Shown here: positions 7,153-13,851 of the stretch, in pieces
Layout: each line of letters begins with the position of its first letter
Numbering within the stretch: the stretch's first letter is position 1
Source: M55B165 sp964423265
Lineage (GTDB): Bacteria; Actinomycetota; Humimicrobiia; Humimicrobiales; Humimicrobiaceae
Length of the DNA stretch: 23,132 bases
Direction of reading: 5' to 3'
Assembly: GCA_964423265.1 (NCBI GenBank)
Contig: CAYREF010000030.1
Span: 1 to 23,132 of the forward strand
Notes under the pieces: generated by a model
Database searches by the model: none
What the model saw: the letters and a program-made list of their open reading frames with translations, nothing else
Told to the model about the DNA's origin: nothing
Translations under genes and position numbers: made by a program

Positions 7153-8547
7153 ATGGCTAAAAAAGCCCCTAAAACAAAAATGCCTGAGCAGGATCCCCAA
7201 AAGAGGATTAAAAATTTTAATGAAGTTGCACTTGGCTATTCAGAACAGGATGCCCTAAAAGAAGCTAGCAGGTGCCTGCAATGCAAGAACCCAAAATGCA
7301 TAGAAGGATGCCCTGTTGATATAGACATTAAGAGTTTTATAGATTTAATAGACAAAAAAGAGTTTGGTAAGGCACTAGATAAGATAAGGGAGAAAAATTC
7401 CCTTCCTGCTATATGTGGTAGGGTGTGTCCCCAGGAAGACCAATGTGAAAAAGAATGTATCCTTGGTAAAAGGAGAGAGCCCGTTGCCATTGGCAGGCTA
7501 GAGAGGTTTTTAGGCGATTACGGGCTGGAGAAGGAAAGTAAAGGAATGAAAAAAACCAAAAAAGAGTTTAAACATGAAATTGCAGTTATTGGTTCTGGGC
7601 CTGCCGGTCTTACCTGTGCAGGAGAGCTAGCTAAAATGGGTTATAAGGTAACTATTTTTGAAGCCCTGCATAAAGCAGGCGGAGTTTTAGTTTATGGGAT
7701 TCCTGAGTTTAGGCTTCCAAAAAAGATATTGCAGGAAGAAATTGATTTTGTAAAAAGCCTGGGGGTAGAAATAAAGACTGACATGGTAGTAGGTAAAATT
7801 TTAACTATAGATGAAATTTTTGAAATGGGTTATGAGGCTGTATTTATTGGTACCGGGGCCGGACTTCCTTATTTTATGAATATTCCTGGTGAAAACTTAG
7901 ACGGCGTTTATTCAGCAAATGAATATTTGACCAGGTCCAATCTTATGAAAGCATACAATTACCCTAACAGCGATACTCCAATAAAGAAAGCAGATAAGGT
8001 GGCTGTGGTTGGTGGGGGAAATGTGGCCATGGATTCAGCAAGAACTGCTAAAAGGCTGGGGGCCAAACATGTTTACCTTGTTTACAGGAGAAGCGAAAAG
8101 GAAATGCCTGCAAGGGATGAAGAAACAGAGCATGCCAAGGAGGAAGGCATAGAATTCAAGCTGCTTACCAACCCAGTCGAAATTATTGGAAAAGATGGAT
8201 GGGTAGATAAGATTAAAGTTATAAAAATGAAGCTCGGCGAACCAGATAATTCAGGAAGAAGAAGGCCAATACCTATTGAAGGCTCGGAATACGAGATGGA
8301 TGTAGATGTTGTGATAATGGCTATAGGCCAGGGGCCTAATCCTCTCTTGCTTGAGGTTACCCCTGAATTAAAATTAAGCAAATGGGGAAATATTGAGGCG
8401 GACCCAGAAACAGGGAAAACTAGCAAAAAAGGGGTTTTTGCCGGTGGCGACATAGTTACCGGGGCTGCTACTGTAATACTTGCAATGGGAGCGGGAAAGA
8501 AAGCAGCAGAGTCTATAGATAAATACATTAAGAGCGGCAAATGGTAA
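7153..8547 (+). CDS. nfnB: NfnB / GltD-like flavoprotein subunit with two iron-sulfur clusters
   Basis: A 464-aa protein of the glutamate-synthase small-subunit family. Two N-terminal cluster motifs are present: C41-x2-C44-x4-C49-x3-C53 (RCLQCKNPKCIEGCP) and C88-x3-C92-x5-C98-x3-C102. The FAD fold starts at IAVIGSGPAGLTCAGELAKM and continues to GGVLVYGIPEFRLPK. An NADP(H)-binding fold follows at VAVVGGGNVAMDSARTAKRL with VYRRSEKEMPARDEE. The C-terminus has GVFAGGDIVTGAATVI. Many databases label such proteins glutamate synthase (GltA), but no large glutamate-synthase subunit is adjacent. Linkage to an NfnA-like gene 22 bases upstream makes the electron-bifurcating transhydrogenase subunit NfnB the better call. 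AAAGGA lies about 12 bases before the ATG. Sulfide dehydrogenase SudA is the alternative. Confidence 0.9.
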   Translation: MAKKAPKTKMPEQDPQKRIKNFNEVALGYSEQDALKEASRCLQCKNPKCIEGCPVDIDIKSFIDLIDKKEFGKALDKIREKNSLPAICGRVCPQEDQCEKECILGKRREPVAIGRLERFLGDYGLEKESKGMKKTKKEFKHEIAVIGSGPAGLTCAGELAKMGYKVTIFEALHKAGGVLVYGIPEFRLPKKILQEEIDFVKSLGVEIKTDMVVGKILTIDEIFEMGYEAVFIGTGAGLPYFMNIPGENLDGVYSANEYLTRSNLMKAYNYPNSDTPIKKADKVAVVGGGNVAMDSARTAKRLGAKHVYLVYRRSEKEMPARDEETEHAKEEGIEFKLLTNPVEIIGKDGWVDKIKVIKMKLGEPDNSGRRRPIPIEGSEYEMDVDVVIMAIGQGPNPLLLEVTPELKLSKWGNIEADPETGKTSKKGVFAGGDIVTGAATVILAMGAGKKAAESIDKYIKSGKW

Positions 8548-8571
8548 AAATCTAATATTGGAGGTCATTAA

Positions 8572-9471
8572 ATGCAAAAAAAATATTTAATTATTTTAAC
8601 AACCTTGGCCTTAGTTGTCTCTTTGTTATTTGCGGGCTGTTCAGCCCTTCCACCTTTAGGGGAGGCGCAAGAAGCGGAGAAAACATATGTTATGGAGGAA
8701 GCCGGGGCTCCGGAAGCGGATTATGAGGAAGCTCCCACCGAATCGGTAGCGGACGCAGGAGAAGCAGATTACAGCAATATTCCCGAAATGGAAAGAAAAG
8801 TCATAAAAACTGCTTATATAGAGCTGGAAGTAGAAGCAGGCACTTTTGAAGACAAGCTATTTAAGGTTTCAAACCTTGCTGAGAAAAACAATGGTTTTGT
8901 AAGTAATTCTGAAAGTTATTCTGACTCAGAGGGAAAACTGACCAGCGGAAGAATTACCATAAGAGTGCCAGCTGAAAGTTTTGATTTTGTGCTTGATGAG
9001 ATAAAATCTTTGGGTACTGTGCAGGGGATTAACATATCAGGGCAGGATGTTACTGAGGAATATGTGGATTTGGAAAGCAGATTAAAAAACCTGCAGAAAC
9101 AAGAGGAAGTGCTTTTGGATTTGATGGAACAGTCAAAATCTGTGGAGGATAGCATGGAAGTACAAAGAGAATTAAGCAATGTACAGGGAGAAATTGAAGT
9201 AATCAAGGGAAGGATGAACTATATTGATGATAGAGTGAATTTTTCTACTATTGAGGTTTACCTTTCTGAACCAACCACTATTAAAACATCCCAGGGATGG
9301 GGTTTTCTAGATGCTTTAAAACAAGGAGTAAGAAGTGCAGTAAGGGTACTTAATGGATTAGTTACAGTACTAATAGCTATAAGTCCAGTACTGGTATTTA
9401 TTGCTATAATTATAGTGATAATTTGGGCAATTATTAGGGCAAGAAAAAGAAGAAGAGCAAAAAAGGAGTGA
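8572..9471 (+). CDS. DUF4349 lipoprotein with C-terminal membrane anchor
   Basis: A 299-aa protein with lipobox LLFAGC (lipidation at C23), followed by an acidic Ala/Glu/Pro-rich linker (about 30-75). The DUF4349 region (about 78-228) contains KTAYIELEVEAGTFEDKL, GRITIRVPAESFDFVLDEIK and EEYVDLESRLKNLQKQEEVL. Its helical part (about 160-215) is probably coiled coil, and it closes with VNFSTIEVYLSEP. A hydrophobic helix at about 262-288 and a basic tail (RARKRRRAKKE) put the C-terminus inside the cell, so the protein would be anchored at both ends. The function of DUF4349 is not established. GGAGGT ends about eight bases before the ATG. The stop overlaps the Shine-Dalgarno region of the small gene that follows. 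Confidence 0.88.
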   Translation: MQKKYLIILTTLALVVSLLFAGCSALPPLGEAQEAEKTYVMEEAGAPEADYEEAPTESVADAGEADYSNIPEMERKVIKTAYIELEVEAGTFEDKLFKVSNLAEKNNGFVSNSESYSDSEGKLTSGRITIRVPAESFDFVLDEIKSLGTVQGINISGQDVTEEYVDLESRLKNLQKQEEVLLDLMEQSKSVEDSMEVQRELSNVQGEIEVIKGRMNYIDDRVNFSTIEVYLSEPTTIKTSQGWGFLDALKQGVRSAVRVLNGLVTVLIAISPVLVFIAIIIVIIWAIIRARKRRRAKKE

Positions 9472-9476
9472 TACCC

Positions 9477-9710
9477 ATGAGAAAGTCAGGGATATTTAGC
9501 AATTTTATTATAATTTTTGGCTTAGGAGTTTTAATTGGCTTATTATTTGCTCCTAGATCAGGAGATAAAACCCGCAAGATACTAGCTGAAAAGGTTGAAG
9601 AAGGCTGCGGTAGCCTTTGTACCAATTTGACAGACAGGATAGCGATGCTAAAGGGGAGAATGCAGGAATATTTAGATGAACTAAAAGAAAAGACAGAAGA
9701 AACAGAATAA
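9477..9710 (+). CDS. Small YtxH-like membrane protein
   Basis: A 77-aa protein with one N-terminal membrane segment (about 7-24) ending in GLLFAPRSGDKTRK, the YtxH-family hallmark, followed by a charged helix (about 30-77). YtxH proteins are small envelope or general-stress proteins of unknown mechanism. ATG at 9477 is chosen because AAGGAG (9463-9468) lies eight bases upstream. A GTG at 9468 overlaps that site and the previous stop, so it is unlikely. It is the last gene of the rightward cluster. Two cysteines (EGCGSLC) just after the membrane segment are a small oddity I cannot explain. Confidence 0.8.
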   Translation: MRKSGIFSNFIIIFGLGVLIGLLFAPRSGDKTRKILAEKVEEGCGSLCTNLTDRIAMLKGRMQEYLDELKEKTEETE

Positions 9711-9711
9711 T

Positions 9712-10941
9712 TTATTCGTATCTTAAAGCATCAATGGGGTTCAGCCGCGCTGCCCTCATGGCGGGATAAATTCCGAAAAACAAGCCGACAATAGTTGAAA
9801 AGCTTAATGCAAGCATTATAGGAAATGCGGAAATTGAGGTGTTGAGCACTGTAAGATTGTTTATCAATAAAGATATGGAAACTGCAAATAATATTCCGAC
9901 TATGCCTCCACTAATGCTTAGCACAATACTTTCTATCAGGAATTGGACTAGGATATCTTTATTTTTAGCCCCTACCGCTTTCCTAATCCCTATTTCCCTG
10001 GTTCTTTCTGTTACTGATACCAGCATGATGTTCATGATGCCAATACCACCAACCAGTAAAGATATGCTAGCTATTCCGGCAATAGTAATTGTAAAAATAT
10101 TAGTAATGTTTCCCACTATGTCAAGTATTTGGGTCTGACTTTGTACGGTAAAATCATTGCTCTCGCCAGGCCTTAAATTATGCGTTTCCCTTAAAATCCT
10201 TGTTATTTCTTCAGTAGCCTCCTCAATCACTTGTTCATTGTTAGCTTTTGCTAGAATAAGGTTTATATAATCCAGACCATATAGTTTGTTTTGGGCGGTG
10301 GTTATAGGCACTGATACCATATTGTCTTGGTCATTTCCAAATTGGTCAGTACCCATTTCTTTTACTGTACCTATTACAGTAAAATTTTTGCCGTCAATTT
10401 TTATTAGCTCCCCTATAGGATCTTTTTTACCGAAAAGGTCCTCTATTACTGTCTGGCCAATAATAGCGACATTAGAAGAATTTGCAATATCACTGGAAGT
10501 GTAAAAAGCGCCTTTTTCAATTTCAAAATTGTAAATGTATTCAGCTGCCTCTGAGGAAGCATATATGCTTACTTTAGAATTTTCACCCAGGTAGGATACT
10601 ATGGATGAGCTTAAAATTACCGGTATTACCCCTTCTACATTTTGAGCCCTCTTGTTTATTGTATCGACATCCCTGACTTTTAACTGATCTTGTCTCTGAG
10701 TTCCTAGCATTTGCTCATAGCTGGGATTCTGTTCCCTCTGGCCGGGTGATACTATGATTAAATTGGAGCCAATATCCTGGATATTCTCCAGTACCATATC
10801 TTGAGCTCCTGTACCTATGGAAAGCATGGCTACAACCGCCCCCACCCCTATAATTATTCCCAGCATAGTAAGAAACGACCTTAACTTGTTTAAGACCAGT
10901 GCCAGGAAGGCAATTTTTATATTTTCAAAAAATCTCTGCAT
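9712..10941 (-). CDS. MacB-type ABC transporter permease
   Basis: A 409-aa permease with the MacB layout. One N-terminal membrane helix (about 20-42, SFLTMLGIIIGVGAVVAMLS) precedes a large extracytoplasmic MacB_PCD domain (about 50-280). Three C-terminal helices form the FtsX domain, with the conserved cytoplasmic loop VTERTREIGIRKAVGAKNKD and the ending YPAMRAARLNPIDALRYE. MacB transporters act by mechanotransmission, pushing peptides, macrolides or lipid-linked substrates through a partner adaptor rather than across the membrane by a central channel. The gene starts one base after the ATPase stop, so the pair is translationally linked. Substrate is unknown. The last gene of the leftward operon, it ends one base from the oppositely oriented YtxH-like gene. 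Confidence 0.93.
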   Translation of the reverse strand: MQRFFENIKIAFLALVLNKLRSFLTMLGIIIGVGAVVAMLSIGTGAQDMVLENIQDIGSNLIIVSPGQREQNPSYEQMLGTQRQDQLKVRDVDTINKRAQNVEGVIPVILSSSIVSYLGENSKVSIYASSEAAEYIYNFEIEKGAFYTSSDIANSSNVAIIGQTVIEDLFGKKDPIGELIKIDGKNFTVIGTVKEMGTDQFGNDQDNMVSVPITTAQNKLYGLDYINLILAKANNEQVIEEATEEITRILRETHNLRPGESNDFTVQSQTQILDIVGNITNIFTITIAGIASISLLVGGIGIMNIMLVSVTERTREIGIRKAVGAKNKDILVQFLIESIVLSISGGIVGILFAVSISLLINNLTVLNTSISAFPIMLALSFSTIVGLFFGIYPAMRAARLNPIDALRYE

Positions 10942-10942
10942 A

Positions 10943-11689
10943 TCAGTTTACCCTATCTTCGATTCTAGGCATTTTTCTTAGATTTTCTTCAGCATCTATA
11001 GGTTTGTCTATTTTTTCCTGCTTATATACCAGGCCATCCCGCAGATATATTATTTTTTGGGTATGCCTAGCTATTTCAAGCTCATGGGTAACCATGAGTA
11101 TGGTTTTACCCTGCTTGTTTAGCCTTTGAAATATTGCAATTATTTCTTCCCCTGTTATAGAGTCCAGGTTACCGGTAGGCTCGTCTGCAAGTATAATAGA
11201 AGGATCATTTACCAGGGCCCTGGCAATAGCTACCCTCTGTTTCTGGCCACCAGAAATTTCATTAGGACGGTGGCTTATCCAGTCGGTTAGACCTACAGAC
11301 TGGATAGAATCAAGCACTTTTTTTTTGCGGTCTCCTTTATATCTCGAATAGATTAGCGGCAATTCAACATTCCGGTATACATTGGAGCGGGAAAGCAGAT
11401 TAAAGGTCTGGAAAACAAAACCAATTTTTTTATTTCTGATATCAGCAAGCTGGTTGTCATCTAACTTGCTTATATCTATACCTTCCATAAAATAACTGCC
11501 AGCTGTGGGCGTGTCCAGGCAGCCAATTATATTCATCAGAGTGGATTTGCCTGAACCAGAAGGTCCCATTACAGTTACAAATTCCCCCTCATTTAAAGCA
11601 AGATCCACTTCCCTCAGTGCTTTGACTGAAACTTTACCTATTTTATATATTTTAGATATATTTTTTATATTTATTAGCTGGCTACTCAT
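10943..11689 (-). CDS. MacB-type ABC transporter ATP-binding protein (LolD/MacB family)
   Basis: A 248-aa ATPase subunit. Walker A is GPSGSGKST (residues 42-50), the Q-loop is VFQTFNLL, the signature is ISGGQKQR (145-152) and Walker B is IILADE (165-170), followed by TGNLD and the switch histidine in MVTHE. Sequence style and the downstream MacB permease place it in the LolD/MacB (ABC type VII) group. The ATG at 11689 is preferred; the TTG two codons earlier is possible but has no better ribosome site. The start overlaps the adaptor stop by eight bases, a common translational coupling arrangement. The C-terminal extension (KQEKIDKPIDAEENLRKM) is a little longer than in minimal LolD proteins. 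Confidence 0.95.
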   Translation of the reverse strand: MSSQLINIKNISKIYKIGKVSVKALREVDLALNEGEFVTVMGPSGSGKSTLMNIIGCLDTPTAGSYFMEGIDISKLDDNQLADIRNKKIGFVFQTFNLLSRSNVYRNVELPLIYSRYKGDRKKKVLDSIQSVGLTDWISHRPNEISGGQKQRVAIARALVNDPSIILADEPTGNLDSITGEEIIAIFQRLNKQGKTILMVTHELEIARHTQKIIYLRDGLVYKQEKIDKPIDAEENLRKMPRIEDRVN

Positions 11690-13172
11690 TTTCAAGTCTT
11701 GAAGTAACTATTACGTCTCCCTCTTTTAAGCCTGACCTGACCTCAGCATATTCATAGCTTGATTCTCCTACTTCTATTTCCCTTTTTTCTATCTTTTCAT
11801 CTATAAGCACATCCACGAAATTCTTTTCTTCCTGTTCGTAAACAGAGTTGGTGGGAACTACAAGAACATCTTCTGCCTTAATAGATTCTATTTCAAGGTT
11901 GGCAGTTAGGCCGTGAATTAAATTCTGGTTGTTTTCAGGCAACACCTCAATTTCATAAGACACAATACCACCGATATTTTCTGAAATGGGAGATATGTAT
12001 GTTAACCTACCCTTAAAGTTTTTGCCATAATAGGCATCAAGGGTAAAGCTGGCCTCCTGCCCCACTTCTATTTTTCCTATGTCTGTTTCATCAATTTGGG
12101 AAGAGATTGTGAATTTATTGTTGATTATTGAAATAACAGTCACCCCGGGGGAAGCAAATTCACCTTGAGAAAAATTAGTGGCTAAAACAAAGCCGTCAAA
12201 AGGAGCAATAACCTTGTTTTTATCTAAATCGAGCCTTGCAAGCTCTAAACTAATTTTTGCTAAATTTATCTGGTATTCTGCCTGGTTTATTCCTTCCCGT
12301 GCCAGTAAAATTTGTTTTTCTGCGTTTTGGGTTTCCCCCAGCGTTGACCAGTAAGTTATGCTTTGGTTTATCAGAGCTTGCTGGTAAGCCCCTTCTGCTG
12401 AATGAACTTGTGACTTTGATTGAGCTTCGGTCTGCTCTAAAGATGCTTCTGAAACTTCAACCTGGGCTTGGGTGGATTCCAGGCTAGCCTGGGCGCTTTC
12501 CAGATTATTCTCAGCAGTATTTACATTTGATTCATATTGGGCAATTTGGGTGTCATTATATCCGCTGTCTTCGGCTTCCTCCAATATCTTGCGGGTATCG
12601 GTTACAGCCTGCTCTGCTCCCTCAATTGCAATCTGGGAAGTAACCAGGGAAGTCCTTGCACTATCCAGTGCGGCTTCAGCATAGTCATTGGATTCATTTG
12701 CCAGCCTATATGAATCGTTTAATGCAATGAGTGCATTTTGTGTATTCTGTTCGGCCAGATCTTTATTAGATTCAGCCAGCTGGACTGCTATATGGTTTGC
12801 ATCTAGGGCCTGTTGGTAGTTTATCTTTGCCTGGCCCAGAGAGCTTTGAGCTATTTTTAGGTTCTCTTCAGCATTTTCTATATTCAATTTTGTCCTCTGG
12901 TTCTCAATTTTAAAGATTGCATCCCCTTTATGGAACTTATCTCCCTTTTCTAATGCAAGAAGTACCTCTCCCGAGGATTGTAAGGAGTAGTTTTTTTGCT
13001 GGTTTGAAACCACATGTCCGGTGGAAGTAACTGTCTGTACAACATTGCCCCTTTTTACTACAAAAGTCTTTATCTCTGGTTCTGTATCCCTTTGGCATGA
13101 AGTAAGCGCTAGCTGAAAAATTAAAATGGATACAGTGAACATAAGAGATAAAATTTTAATCTTACTTTTCAT
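11682..13172 (-). CDS. MacA/HlyD-family efflux adaptor, lipid-anchored, with a long coiled-coil hairpin
   Basis: A 496-aa periplasmic/extracytoplasmic adaptor that would link the MacB permease to the exterior. The N-terminus is a lipoprotein signal (ALTSC, C26) rather than the usual membrane helix. The first half-lipoyl segment is near GEVLLALEKGDKFHKGDAIF and the second near NKVIAPFDGFVLATNFSQGE. A helical hairpin between them runs from about residue 95 to 315 and is built from Ala/Gln/Glu/Ser-rich heptads such as LESAQASLESTQAQVEVSEA. Beta-barrel and membrane-proximal domains follow (IDETDIGKIEVGQEASF; VPTNSVYEQEE; GLKEGDVIVTS). E. coli MacA is about 370 aa, so the extra length is mainly hairpin. 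No TolC-like gene is present in the window. It overlaps padR by 11 bases. Confidence 0.92.
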   Translation of the reverse strand: MKSKIKILSLMFTVSILIFQLALTSCQRDTEPEIKTFVVKRGNVVQTVTSTGHVVSNQQKNYSLQSSGEVLLALEKGDKFHKGDAIFKIENQRTKLNIENAEENLKIAQSSLGQAKINYQQALDANHIAVQLAESNKDLAEQNTQNALIALNDSYRLANESNDYAEAALDSARTSLVTSQIAIEGAEQAVTDTRKILEEAEDSGYNDTQIAQYESNVNTAENNLESAQASLESTQAQVEVSEASLEQTEAQSKSQVHSAEGAYQQALINQSITYWSTLGETQNAEKQILLAREGINQAEYQINLAKISLELARLDLDKNKVIAPFDGFVLATNFSQGEFASPGVTVISIINNKFTISSQIDETDIGKIEVGQEASFTLDAYYGKNFKGRLTYISPISENIGGIVSYEIEVLPENNQNLIHGLTANLEIESIKAEDVLVVPTNSVYEQEEKNFVDVLIDEKIEKREIEVGESSYEYAEVRSGLKEGDVIVTSRLENE

Positions 13173-13719
13173 GGCTTATATCCTGCTTTTTCTCTTTATT
13201 TTTAAATATATCTTTAAAAATTTTAGAAAAGATATTAATCGAATCTTTTAGTTGTGACTTAAGCACTGCCTTAAGCAACTTATATTCTTTTTTCCCCCTG
13301 CTGGTAATTTTATAAATTCTTCTGGGATGATCTTGCTCTAGGTTCCAGTAGCCTTCAACAAACTTTTCTTCTTCCAGTTCTTTTAATAATGGGTAAATTG
13401 CCCCGGGATTAGCGCTCCAACAGTTATTGGTCCTTTTTTCTATTTCACTCATAATTTCGCTTCCGAACATTTCTTTTTTGTTTAGCAGGTGCAATGTATA
13501 GAGGGGAAGGAGGCCGCTCCTGGTTAAAATCATGTTAACAAAAGGGTTTATGTCAGGGCTTTCTACCCAGGGTTGGAAACTTCTTTTACCGAATATCCAG
13601 TGCTTCTTAATATTTTTAAAAATATTTTCGGCGAAGGTTTTAGGATCTTTGATGTCCCTTTCTATCCTTTGCTGGATAAAATTTTTTATTTCTTCCTCTA
13701 TGGGATTCTTATTGCTCAT
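13162..13719 (-). CDS. PadR-family transcriptional regulator with N-terminal extension
   Basis: A 185-aa regulator whose PadR winged-helix domain occupies about residues 68-145 (LLPLYTLHLL, MFGSEIMSEIEKRTNN, SANPGAIYPLLKELEEEKFV, RRIYKITSRGKKEYK). A basic helical tail follows. Before the DNA-binding domain is a roughly 66-residue helical extension (IEEEIKNFIQQRIERDIKD and onward) that ordinary PadR proteins lack. PadR regulators typically repress adjacent efflux genes and release on ligand binding, which fits the macA-macB genes downstream. ATG at 13719 is chosen: the predicted promoter puts the transcription start near 13744, leaving only about four bases before the TTG at 13740. First gene of the leftward operon, probably autoregulated. 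Confidence 0.9.
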   Translation of the reverse strand: MSNKNPIEEEIKNFIQQRIERDIKDPKTFAENIFKNIKKHWIFGKRSFQPWVESPDINPFVNMILTRSGLLPLYTLHLLNKKEMFGSEIMSEIEKRTNNCWSANPGAIYPLLKELEEEKFVEGYWNLEQDHPRRIYKITSRGKKEYKLLKAVLKSQLKDSINIFSKIFKDIFKNKEKKQDISHEK

Positions 13720-13750
13720 TTCAATATATATCGAATTCAATATTAAACAA

Positions 13751-13778
13751 ATTATATATTTATTTACAAAGATTTCAA
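13751..13778 (-). promoter_or_regulatory. Predicted sigma70-type promoter of the padR-efflux operon
   Basis: On the minus strand, TTGAAA (13778-13773) is followed after 16 bases by TATAAT (13756-13751). Transcription would begin near 13744, about 25 bases before the padR ATG at 13719. The 13720-13750 stretch is very AT-rich and is where a PadR operator would be expected, but I could not identify a convincing inverted repeat. Confidence 0.55.
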
Positions 13779-13806
13779 GTATTAAAAAAATTAAGATTAT
13801 TTAATA

Positions 13807-13815
13807 TGATATAAT
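13807..13815 (+). promoter_or_regulatory. Predicted extended -10 promoter for enolase
   Basis: TGATATAAT is a TG-n-TATAAT extended -10 element. No good -35 hexamer sits 16-18 bases upstream, which extended -10 promoters do not require. Initiation near 13822 gives a leader of about 30 bases with AAGGAG (13839-13844) seven bases before the enolase ATG. It lies back to back with the padR promoter; the two -10 elements are only about 50 bases apart, so one regulator could affect both. Confidence 0.5.
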
Positions 13816-13851
13816 ACGTTAGTTAATATAAGTTTTAAAAGGAGAAAATTT

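Noticed and set aside
8082..8540. 152-residue open frame on the minus strand
   Set aside because: It lies wholly inside the NfnB coding region, whose motifs are intact; Ser/Ile/Pro-rich shadow composition and no start signal.
7153..8547. Glutamate synthase small subunit (GltD) as the identity of this flavoprotein
   Set aside because: No glutamate synthase large subunit is present, while an NfnA-like partner is immediately upstream; the Nfn call fits better, though not with complete certainty.
9705..9717. Bidirectional intrinsic terminator at the convergent junction
   Set aside because: The palindrome is short and all AT apart from its end bases, so it would not form a stable RNA hairpin.
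13532..13804. 90-residue forward frame across padR and the divergent promoter
   Set aside because: Antisense to the padR coding region and runs through two predicted promoter elements.
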